Counted from the first letter of the stretch, positions 51,163-62,968 are shown. The stretch is 64,000 bases of DNA from Paenibacillus pini JCM 16418 (GCF_000576305.1 NZ_BAVZ01000011.1:1-64000), one strand, 5' to 3'. Numbers and translations: made by a program. Notes: generated by a model not told the origin, from the sequence alone.

Positions 51163-52398
51163 ATGTCCAAATTTAGATCACACAATAAACAGAACACAGA
51201 ACACTCCATAGATAAACATGCTTTAATATTTGGTCTAATCTCTGTGTTTCTGTGCGGAATAGGCTTCAGTATCATTACACCTGTCGTCCCATTCTTAGTG
51301 CAGCCCTATATAAGTTATCCGGGAGAACAGGCTATCGTTGTTACGCTGTTGACCTCTGTGTATGCATTCTGCGTGTTTTTTGCAGCCCCCATACTTGGAA
51401 CATTGAGCGACAAATATGGCCGTCGCCCATTGCTTTTATTTTGCCTTTTAGGTTCCGCAATTGGGTACTTCGTTTTTGGCATAGGAGGAGCTCTATGGGT
51501 ACTATTTGCTGGGCGCATAATAGAAGGAGTAACAGGCGGGAGCATAAGCACGATCTTCGCCTATTTTGCAGACATCATTCCTCCGCAGCAGAGAACTAAA
51601 TACTTCGGCTGGGTGAGTGCGGTTGTAGGTGTAGGAACCGTCATTGGTCCAACTCTAGGCGGATTGCTAGCCAAGTTTGGTTATGCTGTACCCATGTATT
51701 TTGGGGCAGTCATCACTTTATTGAATGTTGTGTATGGATTCTTTTTTATGCCTGAGAGCCTTAAGAAGAACAATAGACTGAAAGAGATTACCTTAGTAAG
51801 ACTCAATCCATTCTCACAGCTTGCAAATCTACTTTCCATGAAAATCTTAAGAAGGCTACTTGTCTCAGCGTTCTTACTTTGGATACCCAATGGATCTTTA
51901 CAGGCTGTTTTTTCACAATTTACAATGGATACGTTCAATTGGAAACCTGCACTAATCGGACTTATGTTCTCAATTATGGGCGTCCAAGACATCATTTCAC
52001 AAGGTCTCATCATGCCAAAGCTTCTGAAAAAACTTAACGATAAACAGATTGCCATTCTTGGAATGGGTTCGGAGATTATTGGCTACAGTCTAATTGCACT
52101 GTCTGTTTTGTGCTCTTTCTATCCACTTCTTATCGCCGGAATGTTTATATTTGGTTTTGGTGATTCAATCTTTGGACCTTCATTCAATGGGATGCTCTCC
52201 AACTCTGTCGACTCTAGCGAACAAGGAAGGATTCAAGGAGGTAGCCAATCGATTCAGGCTTTAGCCAGAATGATTGGGCCGATCATTGGAGGACAAATCT
52301 ATGTATCACTTGGTCATGCCGCACCCGCTTATATGGGAGTAATCTTTATAGCAGCGGCAATATTAGTTTTATATAAGAAAACACATGTAAGTATATAA
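51163..52398 (+). CDS. MFS drug efflux transporter (DHA1, TetA-like)
   Basis: 411 residues from ATG 51163, GAGGAG nine bases before; the frame is open further upstream but through a terminator. Twelve hydrophobic segments. Motif A is GTLSDKYGRRPLL, with GFSIITPVVPFLV in helix 1 and GPTLGGLLAKFGYAVP near helix 5, as in tetracycline/multidrug exporters. Regulated probably by the upstream MarR protein. Substrate unknown. Confidence 0.88.
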   Translation: MSKFRSHNKQNTEHSIDKHALIFGLISVFLCGIGFSIITPVVPFLVQPYISYPGEQAIVVTLLTSVYAFCVFFAAPILGTLSDKYGRRPLLLFCLLGSAIGYFVFGIGGALWVLFAGRIIEGVTGGSISTIFAYFADIIPPQQRTKYFGWVSAVVGVGTVIGPTLGGLLAKFGYAVPMYFGAVITLLNVVYGFFFMPESLKKNNRLKEITLVRLNPFSQLANLLSMKILRRLLVSAFLLWIPNGSLQAVFSQFTMDTFNWKPALIGLMFSIMGVQDIISQGLIMPKLLKKLNDKQIAILGMGSEIIGYSLIALSVLCSFYPLLIAGMFIFGFGDSIFGPSFNGMLSNSVDSSEQGRIQGGSQSIQALARMIGPIIGGQIYVSLGHAAPAYMGVIFIAAAILVLYKKTHVSI

Positions 52399-52471
52399 CT
52401 AGTTTTAGAGGTTTTATGAACCCTATTTAACTATAGTCTAAGGTTAGCGAAATGGCTAACCTCTCCACAAA

Positions 52472-52509
52472 AAATAGCCCACATCCTCATAAGAGGAAGT
52501 GGGCTATTT
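52472..52509 (-). terminator. Terminator of the LPMO gene
   Basis: AAATAGCCCAC pairs with GTGGGCTATTT; on the minus strand a run of Ts follows, 14 bases after the stop codon. Confidence 0.85.
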
Positions 52510-52522
52510 CATCTTTTAAATG

Positions 52523-53899
52523 TTACTTCAGCAACCACAGAGAAGGAACATTGGTTGGTTCCCATCCTACGAGGGATGTGTGAGGTTGACGACATTCATA
52601 TGTTGCACCATTGTAAGTAACTAAAGTTCCTGTTGTGTAGGCAACGTTTGGAGCCCAAGCTGCTGCACCACCTGGTGTTGTTGTCGCAGCAGCAGTTGTT
52701 GCATTAACCGCATTGCTGTTAGCTGATTCATTACCAGCCGCATCGATAGCGCGAACTGTGAATGTGTAAGCTGTATTCGCTGTTAGACCTGTAGCTGAAT
52801 ACGTAAGCGTTGTTCCAGAAACCGTTCCTGCCAGAGTTGTTCCGCGGTATACACGGTATCCTGTCACCCCTACATTATCGGATGAAGCATTCCATTTTAG
52901 AGAAATAGAAGTTGAAGAAGGTGTACCATTCACTTGCAAACCGGATGGAGCAGTAGGAGCTGTTGTGTCTGTTGTTGTTCCAGCAGTTGTAGTGAATGTA
53001 ACTGCATTGCTCGCTGCCGATGTATTACCAGCTGCATCGACTGCTTTAACCGTAAAGGTGTAAGCGGTATTCGCAGTAAGACCTGTAATATTATAATTCA
53101 ATGTAGATCCATTAGAAGTTGTAGCGACTAATGTGGAACCATTATAAATTTTGTAAGCGGTTACTGCAACATTGTCAGTAGAAGCACCCCAGCTGAGTGA
53201 TGCACTTGTTGTAGCTACATTAGAAACAACTGCATTTGCTGGAGCCGTTGGTGCTGCAGTGTCGGAAGGAGTGCTGCCGCCGCCACCAAAATCGACATCA
53301 ATAACATTGTAGAAAGCATTCGCTGTATCAGCAATTTCCCATACAGCAAGAATCACTTGGTAGCCTGTTCTGCTTGGTACATTACAAGTATCAGTATATG
53401 AAGCTGGCGGTTGTGCACCATTGTAATTTACGTTACAGAAAGGAGTAAGATCGAAAGAATCACGAGTAAGAGGTGCATTCGGATTCCAATTTTGCTTCGT
53501 CATATAGTACTTCCAGCTTGTTGTTGCATGACGTGCAGATATAGTCCATTTAAATGTGTTAGTTCCAGCAGTCATATTGACTTTGGCCCAACGTGTTGCG
53601 GACTGTTCGTCCAATTTAGGGAAAGCACCACCTGCACTAGCAATTTTGCCATCTGCTGGTCCAGCAGCAGGGAAGCCCTTAGGCGCTTCTAAACTTTGTG
53701 GTTCATACATTACTTGACCGCAATCTGTATTGACTCCAGTCTTACAGAGAGCAGCACGACCACCAGGTGCTTCAACATACCCGTGAGCAGAGGCCCGATC
53801 AGCGATAAGCATCATGCCGATCATCATCACCAGAATCATACTTGAAGCGATAATCCATTTATACAAGCTTGTTTGACGGGGTAAAATAATAGTTGACAT
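52523..53899 (-). CDS. Secreted AA10 lytic polysaccharide monooxygenase with two FnIII domains and CBM5/12
   Basis: 458 residues; ATG at 53899 follows AGGAGG, unlike the in-frame ATG at 53935. Signal peptide ends ADRASA, leaving the copper-binding N-terminal His ([14 protein letters not shown]). The AA10 domain (about 170 residues) contains the second His in [16 protein letters not shown] and [10 protein letters not shown]. Two FnIII domains ([24 protein letters not shown]) and a CBM5/12 ([35 protein letters not shown]) follow. It cleaves crystalline chitin oxidatively and should help the GH18 chitinase at 25745, whose C-terminal modules it shares. Confidence 0.95.
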   Translation of the reverse strand: MSTIILPRQTSLYKWIIASSMILVMMIGMMLIADRASAHGYVEAPGGRAALCKTGVNTDCGQVMYEPQSLEAPKGFPAAGPADGKIASAGGAFPKLDEQSATRWAKVNMTAGTNTFKWTISARHATTSWKYYMTKQNWNPNAPLTRDSFDLTPFCNVNYNGAQPPASYTDTCNVPSRTGYQVILAVWEIADTANAFYNVIDVDFGGGGSTPSDTAAPTAPANAVVSNVATTSASLSWGASTDNVAVTAYKIYNGSTLVATTSNGSTLNYNITGLTANTAYTFTVKAVDAAGNTSAASNAVTFTTTAGTTTDTTAPTAPSGLQVNGTPSSTSISLKWNASSDNVGVTGYRVYRGTTLAGTVSGTTLTYSATGLTANTAYTFTVRAIDAAGNESANSNAVNATTAAATTTPGGAAAWAPNVAYTTGTLVTYNGATYECRQPHTSLVGWEPTNVPSLWLLK

Positions 53900-53935
53900 A
53901 TAAAGCCTCCTAATAATTGGTTTTTTGGTTGTCAC

Positions 53936-54396
53936 TAAACAATACTATTAGACTGAAACGTATACCTCCTTATTTAAAAGAATAGAAATACTAGAAATAC
54001 CACCGACAGATGATTTGTGCTTGTCTTAAGATGATTTATATAAACTCATTAAGAGTTCACATACAATATAAAGCGCTTTCATATTGTGCTAAAAAAATTT
54101 ATAAACTCGGTATTATTTACATATATTTCTATTAACATTCTAATATTTTAAATATAAAGTATTTTTATGTAAACAGCAATGATAAATTTCAACTATTTTC
54201 CATTATATAATGATTATTATCCAGTTAATGTATAATTTTTGACAAAAAGTTAGTTTAGAGATTACTTTTTTATCGAAAATTATAATTCTCTCAATGTGAA
54301 AAAATGTTATGTTATATTTATCCAATACTGACCCTGATTCAGCCTAAAGATGATTGTTATAAAAATATTACAATCAGATCTTTATTAAGTCATCAA
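53936..54396. other. Long AT-rich intergenic region upstream of the LPMO gene
   Basis: Very AT-rich, with no open frame that has a ribosome binding site. It holds a cre-like box at 54069-54082 and must contain the minus-strand LPMO promoter, but so many TATAAT-like hexamers occur that I cannot pick one. Confidence 0.5.
54069..54082 (-). promoter_or_regulatory. cre-like box upstream of the LPMO gene
   Basis: On the minus strand TGAAAGCGCTTTAT (12 of 14 positions of TGWAANCGNTNWCA; the last two differ), with palindromic core AAAGCGCTTT. It lies about 170 bases before the LPMO start. Confidence 0.55.
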
Positions 54397-54440
54397 TGAG
54401 GTCTACCCAATGAAAAGGATTTGGAATTGGGTAGACCTCA
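54397..54440. repeat. Perfect 15-base inverted repeat
   Basis: TGAGGTCTACCCAAT (54397-54411) and ATTGGGTAGACCTCA (54426-54440) with a 14-base loop. No T tract on either side, so not an ordinary terminator. Confidence 0.7.
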
Positions 54441-54579
54441 ATATCATGACGAGGCTCTAGAGCAGTATGTGAAAGATTTGAAGAACAGTGATTTATTGCA
54501 GAAACCTTATAATAGGAGAGAACTTATCTGCACTTCAATTTTAGATGTTGTCTTAGAGGAATCACAAATACATATGTAA
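54403..54579 (+). other. Short open frame, possible gene remnant
   Basis: An open frame follows an in-frame TGA and reads LGRPQYHDEALEQYVKDLKN, then KPYNRRELICTSILDVVLEE, and stops at 54579. Composition is protein-like (amphipathic, acidic helices) but there is no ribosome binding site or plausible start, and I do not recognise it. It could be the C-terminal remnant of a lost gene. Confidence 0.3.
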
Positions 54580-54599
54580 TGGAAAAGAGGGATCGTATT

Positions 54600-55343
54600 A
54601 TGAATTCTTCACAAGTGATCGCTGACTTTATGAATTGCTATAAACAGCTTCAAGTATATGATGTCTCTCCTGTATTTGAAACCAACATGCCAGGGTTTCA
54701 TAATCATCCTTCACTTGGAATCGTTGAGAATCATCGCAATTTCTGTCATCACGGATATTATGCGCAAACACTAATTATTTCAGAGCATACGGGTTCTCAT
54801 GTTGATGCACCGGGTCATTGTCACGGAGAAAAAGCAACGATTGACCAGTTACCCGTTGATTGTTTAATTGGCCCATATAAGAAATATGATCTTTCATCTT
54901 TCTCTCCCCAAGCAGGTAAGCCCGTTGAGCTAACGCTGATCAAAGAAGTAGAGAAACGTGACGACATCTCGATTCAAACAGGTGATATTATTCTGATTGA
55001 CTTTGGATGGGACAAATATTATAAATCGGACTCCTGTAATTATAAAGAAAGAGAATGGTGGGGGAAAAATGAACCGGGATTGACCCAAGAAGTATGTAAA
55101 TACTTCGTTGATTCGGGTATTAAAGCGATCGGTGCAGATACCCCCGGTGTTGATATTTGTATGTTGGATGGAAACATTATAAGCGCCCCAGGTCATGTGG
55201 AATATTTTTTGCCAAACAATATTTTAATTATGGAGGGATTCAGTGGGATGAATCAGGCGCCTGCAGCAGGCATTTTTATAGCTCTTCCACTGAAAATCAA
55301 AAATGGTTCCGGATCGCCTATACGCCCCATATTACTCGGATAA
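54600..55343 (+). CDS. Cyclase family protein (kynurenine-formamidase-like hydrolase)
   Basis: 247 residues from ATG 54600, eight bases after AGAGGGA (ATG 54579 in frame lies before that site). The metal-binding motif HTGSHVDAPGHC (HxGTHxDxPxH type) is near residue 64, with IGADTPGVD and the His of SAPGHVEYFLPNNI later. Members hydrolyse formylkynurenine or cyclic amides; the substrate here is unknown. Single-gene unit with a terminator. Confidence 0.85.
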   Translation: MNSSQVIADFMNCYKQLQVYDVSPVFETNMPGFHNHPSLGIVENHRNFCHHGYYAQTLIISEHTGSHVDAPGHCHGEKATIDQLPVDCLIGPYKKYDLSSFSPQAGKPVELTLIKEVEKRDDISIQTGDIILIDFGWDKYYKSDSCNYKEREWWGKNEPGLTQEVCKYFVDSGIKAIGADTPGVDICMLDGNIISAPGHVEYFLPNNILIMEGFSGMNQAPAAGIFIALPLKIKNGSGSPIRPILLG

Positions 55344-55367
55344 AAAACCGCCTATACGCGGTTTTTT
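55342..55367 (+). terminator. Terminator after the cyclase-family gene
   Basis: AAAAAACCGC pairs with GCGGTTTTTT at the stop codon. Confidence 0.85.
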
Positions 55368-55625
55368 TTATATTTATATCTAGATAGTTGTTTTGAAGCC
55401 TGTGCAACAGTGGAATACTGATAACAATGTAAGAACATGAATACCATAATTTAGTAATAGATTTACCATAAATATTGTGTTATAAATTTTCGAGTGGAAA
55501 GCAAGGAGACATCCTTCTTTTTGACTGTTTAATAGCGTTAAAGTGATGATTTGGAAACAATTGTTTAAGAAAGAATGTTTAATGGGTACTTTCTTAAAGT
55601 GTTGTTTAACATAAAGGAGGACCCT

Positions 55626-57067
55626 ATGAAAATATTGCGTACATTTATATTCACCGTGTCTATGCTATTACTAAGTATTTCAAGTATGCCGTATTTGACA
55701 ACAAGTGTTATGGCAGAACCGGCTTCCACGAAAACATATCAAATTGGAACCGATGTAACATTTGCTCCTTTTGAATTCCAAGACGCCAGCGGGAAATTTG
55801 TCGGCATTGATATGGATTTGTTGGAGCCATTGCCAAGGATCAGAACTTTAAGTATGAGGTCAAACCTATGGGTTTTAATGCCGCTGTTCAGGCGTTGGAA
55901 GCACATCAGGTCGACGGCGTCATCGCCGGTATGAGTATCACGGATGAACGGAAACAGACATTTGATTTTTCTGATTCCTATTATGATTCGGGTGTAGTCA
56001 TGGGTGTCCGCGATGATCAAACGATGGTGAAAGAATATGCAGACTTAAAAGGTAAGAAAGTTGCTGTGAAGACAGGTACGGAGGGATATACCTTCGCGCA
56101 GTCTATTGCCTCAAAGTATGGCTTCACGATTGTTCCTTTCGACGAATCTTCACAGATGTATGATGACGTTAAAACTGGAAACTCGATTGCATGTTTTGAT
56201 GACTTCCCTGTACTTTCATATGGTCAAAAAATGAAAAGTGGAGTTAAAGTTGTAACGAAGATGGAAAAAGGCGGCTCCTATGGCTTCGCTGTCAGTAAAG
56301 GCCAGAACAAAGAGCTTTTAGAGAAATTCAATACCGGATTAGCTAATATAAAAGCTAATGGTGAATATAAACGTATCATTGATAACTATACAGCTACACA
56401 GGGACAAGCTCCTCAAAGTCGCCTTGAAATTATCAAAGATGCTTTACCTTCTCTATTTAAAGGACTTGGTAACACGCTTATTTATACGATTGCTTCTTTA
56501 TTTTTCGCATTCATTTTAGGACTGATCTTTGGTTTTATGAAAGTGAGTCAGAACAAATGGCTTCGAGGAATTGCAACTGTATTTGTAGATTTATTCCGTG
56601 GTATCCCGCTTATTGTTCTTGCGTTCTTTATCTATTTTGGTATCCCGCAAGCATTCGGATTTACGATGCCACTGTTCTTAGCCGCAATTTTGACATTGAG
56701 TTTAAACGCTGGTGCTTATGTAACGGAGATCATTCGTGGGGGTATTCAATCGATTGACCGCGGTCAGATGGAGGCAGCAAGGTCTCTTGGTCTGCCTTAT
56801 CGGAAAGCAATGATCAAAATTATCATTCCGCAGGCGATTCGTATTATGATTCCATCATTTATCAATCAGCTTGTGATTACGTTAAAAGATACTTCTATAC
56901 TTTCTGCTATTGGCTTAGTCGAGCTGACGCAATCGGGGAAAATCGTTATAGCAAGGACTTTTACTTCGTTTGATATTTGGCTTGTCGTTGCTATTATATA
57001 TTTGGTTGTCATTACAATTCTAACTAAAATTTCGGGCCGCTTGGAAAGGAAGGTACATCATGGGTAA
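55626..57067 (+). pseudogene. Amino-acid (glutamine-type) ABC importer, fused substrate-binding protein and permease, apparent frameshift
   Basis: ATG 55626 follows AAAGGAGG. The first frame encodes a signal peptide (cut near VMAEPAST) and the start of an SBP_bac_3 domain (YQIGTDVTFAPFEFQDASGK, DMDLLE). At about 55828 it leaves the expected sequence; the next frame continues AIAKDQNFKYEVKPMGFNAA and is open to 57067. Inserting one G in GAGCC restores a 480-residue protein: binding domain to about residue 255, then a permease with LGNTLIYTIASLFFAFILG and the EAA loop (EAARSLGLPYRKAMIKIIIPQA). Such SBP-permease fusions with GlnQ are known in Firmicutes. Real mutation or missing base. Confidence 0.82.
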
Positions 57068-57788
57068 AATCCGAGTAGAAGGATTACAAAAGAGCTTTGG
57101 TTCCAATCATGTACTGAAAGGCATCGATATTGAGGTGAAAGAAGGCGAAGTTGTTTGTGTGATAGGACCTTCGGGTTCAGGAAAAAGCACATTTCTTCGC
57201 TGTATAAACCGGTTGGATGATATAACAGCAGGTAAAGTCATCATAGATGATCAGGATATTAATAATTCCAAAACAGACATTAATAAGGTACGTGAAAATA
57301 TCGGCATGGTATTTCAGCATTTCAATTTATTTCCACACTTTAGCGTTCTGAAAAATATCATGTTCGCACCGATGGAATTAGGCAAACAAACCGAAGAGCA
57401 GGCGCGTAAAACAGCTCTGAAGTTGCTTGATCAAGTTGGCTTATCGGATAAAGCCGATGCATTCCCTAATAAACTATCAGGCGGTCAGAAGCAGCGCGTA
57501 GCTATCGCAAGAGCACTGGCGATGAATCCTGACATTATGCTGTTCGATGAACCTACATCGGCGCTCGATCCAGAGATGGTAGGAGAGGTGCTCGGTGTTA
57601 TGAATGATTTGGCACGAGAGGGCATGACCATGATGATTGTTACGCATGAGATGGGTTTTGCTCGTGAAGTGGCTGATCGAGTTATCTTTATGGATGGTGG
57701 ATATATCGTCGAGGAAGGTCCTCCTGAGGATGTGTTTGGTAGTCCTAAGAATGAACGTACAATCAGCTTTTTAGAAAAAGTGCTTTAA
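57060..57788 (+). CDS. glnQ: Amino-acid ABC transporter ATP-binding protein
   Basis: 242 residues. Walker [11 protein letters not shown]-loop [10 protein letters not shown], signature [15 protein letters not shown], Walker [18 protein letters not shown]-loop [16 protein letters not shown]: the polar amino-acid importer class (GlnQ/ArtM). It overlaps the fused SBP-permease gene by 8 bases and energises it. The exact amino acid is not certain. Confidence 0.9.
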   Translation: MGKIRVEGLQKSFGSNHVLKGIDIEVKEGEVVCVIGPSGSGKSTFLRCINRLDDITAGKVIIDDQDINNSKTDINKVRENIGMVFQHFNLFPHFSVLKNIMFAPMELGKQTEEQARKTALKLLDQVGLSDKADAFPNKLSGGQKQRVAIARALAMNPDIMLFDEPTSALDPEMVGEVLGVMNDLAREGMTMMIVTHEMGFAREVADRVIFMDGGYIVEEGPPEDVFGSPKNERTISFLEKVL

Positions 57789-57833
57789 TCTTTATCTATA
57801 TCGAGAGTATGAAATAAATAGGTATTAAAAGTT

Positions 57834-57860
57834 AAAAGCCGCGTTTTACGCGGCTTTTTT
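57834..57860 (+). terminator. Terminator of the amino-acid importer operon
   Basis: AAAAGCCGCG pairs with CGCGGCTTTT; six Ts. Confidence 0.9.
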
Positions 57861-57928
57861 AATATTTTAATTTAGTTCCTGATACATAAGTTCGAAGTTA
57901 CATTACTCAATCATTTTTTGTTACGAAA

Positions 57929-58324
57929 TTACATTTTACCGAAGTTCGGGAAAGGTCCTTTGCTAGGATCTACTCCTTCTAATTGACAATATGCTTCGAG
58001 TGTAATATCGCCCGGTGCTTTCAGATAAAAAGTATATGAACCATGCATGACCGTAGGAGTCTCAACCTGATAACCGTCGTCTTTAAGACGTTGATTTAGA
58101 TCATCTACTTCTTGTTTCGATTGTTGAGGAAAACCAACATGGAAACTATCTGGATAGTTTATTTCCTTACCGATCATTAAGTTTAGTAAGAATCCATCGT
58201 CGTCTACCATGCCTACAAATGCTTTACCTGCAGTAGTATAGCTTTTCAAGCCAAAATATTTTTCTAAGAAGTCCCTAACCTCAATGACATCAGTTACAGT
58301 CAGATTTAAGTGATTAATTTTCAT
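57929..58324 (-). CDS. VOC family protein
   Basis: 131 residues of a glyoxalase/bleomycin-resistance fold: INHLNLTVTDVIEVRDFLEKYFGLK at the start (in part NHLNLTVTDVIEVRDFLEK), SFHVGFPQQSKQEVDDLNQRL in the middle, and FYLKAPGDITLEAYC at the end, which supplies the metal Glu. The enzymatic role is unknown. Divergent from a second VOC gene. Confidence 0.82.
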   Translation of the reverse strand: MKINHLNLTVTDVIEVRDFLEKYFGLKSYTTAGKAFVGMVDDDGFLLNLMIGKEINYPDSFHVGFPQQSKQEVDDLNQRLKDDGYQVETPTVMHGSYTFYLKAPGDITLEAYCQLEGVDPSKGPFPNFGKM

Positions 58325-58457
58325 TATAAAACCCCACTTTCTTATTCGAATTTGTTATAATCGTAAATTAACTCCGAACGTCTGATTTCGAAACATCGAA
58401 TACGTGTGAAATAGAGTTTGTATACCTATGAACTTCCAATGGGAGGAATGAAGAATT

Positions 58458-58880
58458 ATGGTTCAATCCATCGTACATATCGCTTTAGTTGTAAAAGATT
58501 ATGATGAGGCATTAGAGTTTTATACCAAGAAGCTCAATTTCACTGTGATTGAAGATACTTATCAGCCGGAACAAGATAAACGCTGGGTTGTCATATCCCC
58601 ACCTGGTTCCGTAGGCACGACATTATTACTTGCCAGAGCATCCAAACCTGAACAAGAGGATGTTATAGGTAACCAGACAGGCGGGAGAGTCTTTCTGTTT
58701 CTAAATACCGATGATTTTTGGAGAGATTACAACGAAATGATTGCGAGAGGAATCGAATTCGTAAGGGAACCAGAGGATCAATCTTATGGGACGGTAGCTG
58801 TATTTAAAGACCTATATGGAAACCTGTGGGACTTATTAGAACTGAAACAAGATCATCCCATTTCCAAAAGAATGTCATAA
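58458..58880 (+). CDS. VOC family protein (glyoxalase-like)
   Basis: 140 residues. Starts IVHIALVVKDYDEALEFYTKKLNF and ends VFKDLYGNLWDLLELKQ, with TLLLARASKPEQEDVIGNQTGGRVFLF between, the standard paired beta-alpha-beta-beta-beta VOC layout. GGGAGGA precedes the ATG. Only distantly similar to the divergent VOC gene. Function unknown. Confidence 0.82.
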   Translation: MVQSIVHIALVVKDYDEALEFYTKKLNFTVIEDTYQPEQDKRWVVISPPGSVGTTLLLARASKPEQEDVIGNQTGGRVFLFLNTDDFWRDYNEMIARGIEFVREPEDQSYGTVAVFKDLYGNLWDLLELKQDHPISKRMS

Positions 58881-58971
58881 GGAAGGGTTGAAATATGTCC
58901 TTCCAAATTTTAGTTAATATTACTGTCTAGGAGGGAGATAAGCTATAACAGAGAGGAGGATGAATGAAGAA

Positions 58972-59079
58972 ATGGAAGATCATGTGAAAAAAAGGCTAAA
59001 AAAGCCGTATTTCCAAAAAATCTTTCAGAAATCGACTGGAGTTATGCTAATAGGTTATGGAGTGAAGACGGTTCTTTGA
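58972..59079 (+). pseudogene. Possible C-terminal remnant of a LysE family exporter
   Basis: A 35-codon frame reads KKPYFQKIFQKSTGVMLIGY, then GVKTVL and stop. The pattern (basic helix, then [ST]G..LIG.G.K) is that at the end of LysE/RhtB exporters. AGGAGG lies 12 bases before the ATG, so a short peptide could be made, but the rest of the gene is absent. Confidence 0.4.
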
Positions 59080-59097
59080 TTTAATATAATCAGTCGC

Positions 59098-60772
<1,675 letters not shown>

Positions 60773-60991
60773 TGTATATTTCCTTCTTCCCATACTGCAT
60801 TCTTACAAGTTACTGTGTTCCACTTCTGACAAACTTATTCGTCAAACATAAAACGAGTTGGGTTAAATAAAGTCAAACTATAATTGTGGATTTATGTATT
60901 GTGCGAACAAGCAGTTAAAAGAACAAAGGTGTCCAAAAAGATGTGTCGAATGTATGAGAATAATCTGATTTATTACAGGAGGGTATGACGA

Positions 60992-61438
60992 GTGAAAACA
61001 ATCCAATTGATGTTTGATCATTTAAACTGGGCTAATCAACGTATATTAGAAACCTTGCAACATAGTGAGGTTGAAGGCCAACAGGTACGTTTGTTTTCTC
61101 ATATTCTGAATGCAGAACGAGTATGGGTGACAAGATTAAGAGGAATGGATAGCTCACAGCTACCCATCTGGTCAGATAGTGATATTGCAGCCTGTGCAAA
61201 ACTGAGTAAGCAAAACGAAGAGGAGTTCAAATCATTTCTTTCGGAAATAAAAGATAGTGAACTAGATTACTTCATCACATACTTCAATAGTAAAGGTGTG
61301 GAATTCAAAAAGTCTATTCGAGATATTTTGTCCCAAGTTATACTACACGGTCATTATCATCGAGGACAGATTAACTCATTATTTCGAGCAGAAGGTATCG
61401 AACCCGTTATGATTGATTATATTATATTTGCAAGATAG
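60992..61438 (+). CDS. DinB-family protein
   Basis: 148 residues from GTG 60992, eight bases after AGGAGGG. Four-helix-bundle pattern of DinB/YfiT proteins with three metal His: [11 protein letters not shown] (first), [15 protein letters not shown] (second) and [17 protein letters not shown] (third). These are putative metal-dependent enzymes, some thiol (bacillithiol) transferases; no specific role can be assigned. Confidence 0.82.
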   Translation: MKTIQLMFDHLNWANQRILETLQHSEVEGQQVRLFSHILNAERVWVTRLRGMDSSQLPIWSDSDIAACAKLSKQNEEEFKSFLSEIKDSELDYFITYFNSKGVEFKKSIRDILSQVILHGHYHRGQINSLFRAEGIEPVMIDYIIFAR

Positions 61439-61559
61439 AGGATGTCTGGAAGATATCGGTATTTGGTTTAAATGTCTCCGATCAAGGTTACTAAGAGAAG
61501 AGTTAAACCTTTATCCAACTACTAAATTATACACATACAACTTAGAGGAGGAATTGACT

Positions 61560-62462
61560 ATGTCAGATCAAAACCAACACACGATGCAAGACCCTACTTC
61601 ACAATATCCGAAGGCAACAGCAGAATGGAAACAGAAGCAGCAGGAGCCAGGATTACAAAAGGAAATGAATCCTATACCTGATGCAGGGGAGACAAGCTAC
61701 CGAGGAACCGGACGTTTGGCAGGACGAAAAGCTGTGGTTACAGGGGCCGACAGCGGGATTGGCCGTGCAGCAGCAATAGCATTTGCCCGTGAAGGTGCAG
61801 ATGTGTTGTTGTCTTATTTACCTGAAGAAGAGGCGGATGCGCAGGAAGTGGTCAAGTTGATCGAAGAAGCGGGCCAGAAGGCTATTACCATACCTGGTGA
61901 CCTTAGGGATGAGCAATTCTGTGAACAGCTAATTGCAACTGCAGTCGAGAAGCTTGGCGGAATTGATATTTTGGCTAATGTTGCAGGTAAGCAGCAGTTC
62001 GTCGAAGATATTGCTGATCTGACAACAGAACAATTCGATGCCACGTTCAAGACCAATGTGTATTCACTCTTCTGGCTGTGCAAAGCTGCGGTGAAGCATA
62101 TGAAGCCTGGTAGCTCAATCATCAACACCTCATCAATTCAGGCTTACAAACCTTCACCAATTCTTTTGGATTATGCCACTACGAAGTCAGCGATTAACAC
62201 GTTTACCAAAGCGCTAGCACAACAAGTTGCAAGCAAGGGTATTCGAGTAAACGCTGTAGCACCGGGCCCCGTATGGACGCCACTCCAAGTCATCGGCGGG
62301 CAGCCGACTGAAAAGCTGGCAGAATTCGGTGCAAACACACCAATGGGGCGTCCAGGACAGCCTGCTGAAATGGCACCGGCATATGTGTTCTTGGCTAGTC
62401 AGGAATCCAGCTATATTAGTGGGGAAACACTCAATGCGAATGGCGGTACGCCTACGCCGTAA
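61560..62462 (+). CDS. SDR family oxidoreductase (YhdF/YhxC type)
   Basis: 300 residues from ATG 61560 after GAGGAGG. A hydrophilic N-terminal 50 residues ([20 protein letters not shown]), usual in this general-stress SDR class, precede the Rossmann fold: [26 protein letters not shown], catalytic Ser in [13 protein letters not shown] and YATTKSAIN (Tyr-Lys), then APGPVWTPL. Substrate unknown. Single-gene unit. Confidence 0.88.
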   Translation: MSDQNQHTMQDPTSQYPKATAEWKQKQQEPGLQKEMNPIPDAGETSYRGTGRLAGRKAVVTGADSGIGRAAAIAFAREGADVLLSYLPEEEADAQEVVKLIEEAGQKAITIPGDLRDEQFCEQLIATAVEKLGGIDILANVAGKQQFVEDIADLTTEQFDATFKTNVYSLFWLCKAAVKHMKPGSSIINTSSIQAYKPSPILLDYATTKSAINTFTKALAQQVASKGIRVNAVAPGPVWTPLQVIGGQPTEKLAEFGANTPMGRPGQPAEMAPAYVFLASQESSYISGETLNANGGTPTP

Positions 62463-62485
62463 CAAATTCAATCATTTCAATAATA

Positions 62486-62518
62486 GGGCTGGTCCTACGG
62501 AGGACTGGCTCCTTTTTT
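62486..62518 (+). terminator. Terminator after the SDR gene
   Basis: GGGCTGGTCCT pairs (with G-T pairs) with AGGACTGGCTCC; six Ts. Confidence 0.8.
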
Positions 62519-62663
62519 GGTTTATGACGGCATCTGGATCACAGCGTTAGCACATTAGAAATGCTCAGTATGAATAATCGGTTTTCAACGAGATGACAAT
62601 AAAGATGGATCTCTAAAAACTGGTCAGTGAGCTCATGTTTTGATTTAGACTAAAGGAGGAATT

Positions 62664-62951
62664 ATGATGAGCGATTTTATGAAAGAAGATAAAGAACCCT
62701 ATACAGATTTATCTACCGTAGAGTCACAGCGGAATGATTTAAATTTAGAAGAGTTTCCAGAAGGTCCCTATGGGTCCCCCGTGAATTCTGACATACTTGG
62801 TAAAAGTTCACCTTGGCGAGAAGATCAGCGCACATCACACCGTTTTGACTATGAGAATCATCAGTTGCATGAGGGAATTAATCGTGATTACCCCGGCGAA
62901 GATGTTTTTGATGAAACTATTCCTGATAATGTCGATAAATCAAAGGATTAA
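62664..62951 (+). CDS. Small acidic hydrophilic protein of unknown function
   Basis: 95 residues, strongly hydrophilic and acidic (LEEFPEGPYGSPVNSD, HEGINRDYPGEDVFDETIPD), without Cys or membrane segments and probably largely unstructured. AAAGGAGG is seven bases before the ATG pair at 62664/62667. Proteins of this type in Bacillales are often spore- or stress-related, but I cannot place it in a family. Confidence 0.68.
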   Translation: MMSDFMKEDKEPYTDLSTVESQRNDLNLEEFPEGPYGSPVNSDILGKSSPWREDQRTSHRFDYENHQLHEGINRDYPGEDVFDETIPDNVDKSKD

Positions 62952-62968
62952 AGCGCAGATTCTAGAGG

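Noticed and set aside
61413..61559. Upstream extension of the SDR frame
   Set aside because: Overlaps the end of the DinB-family gene and lacks a ribosome binding site; ATG 61560 has GAGGAGG.
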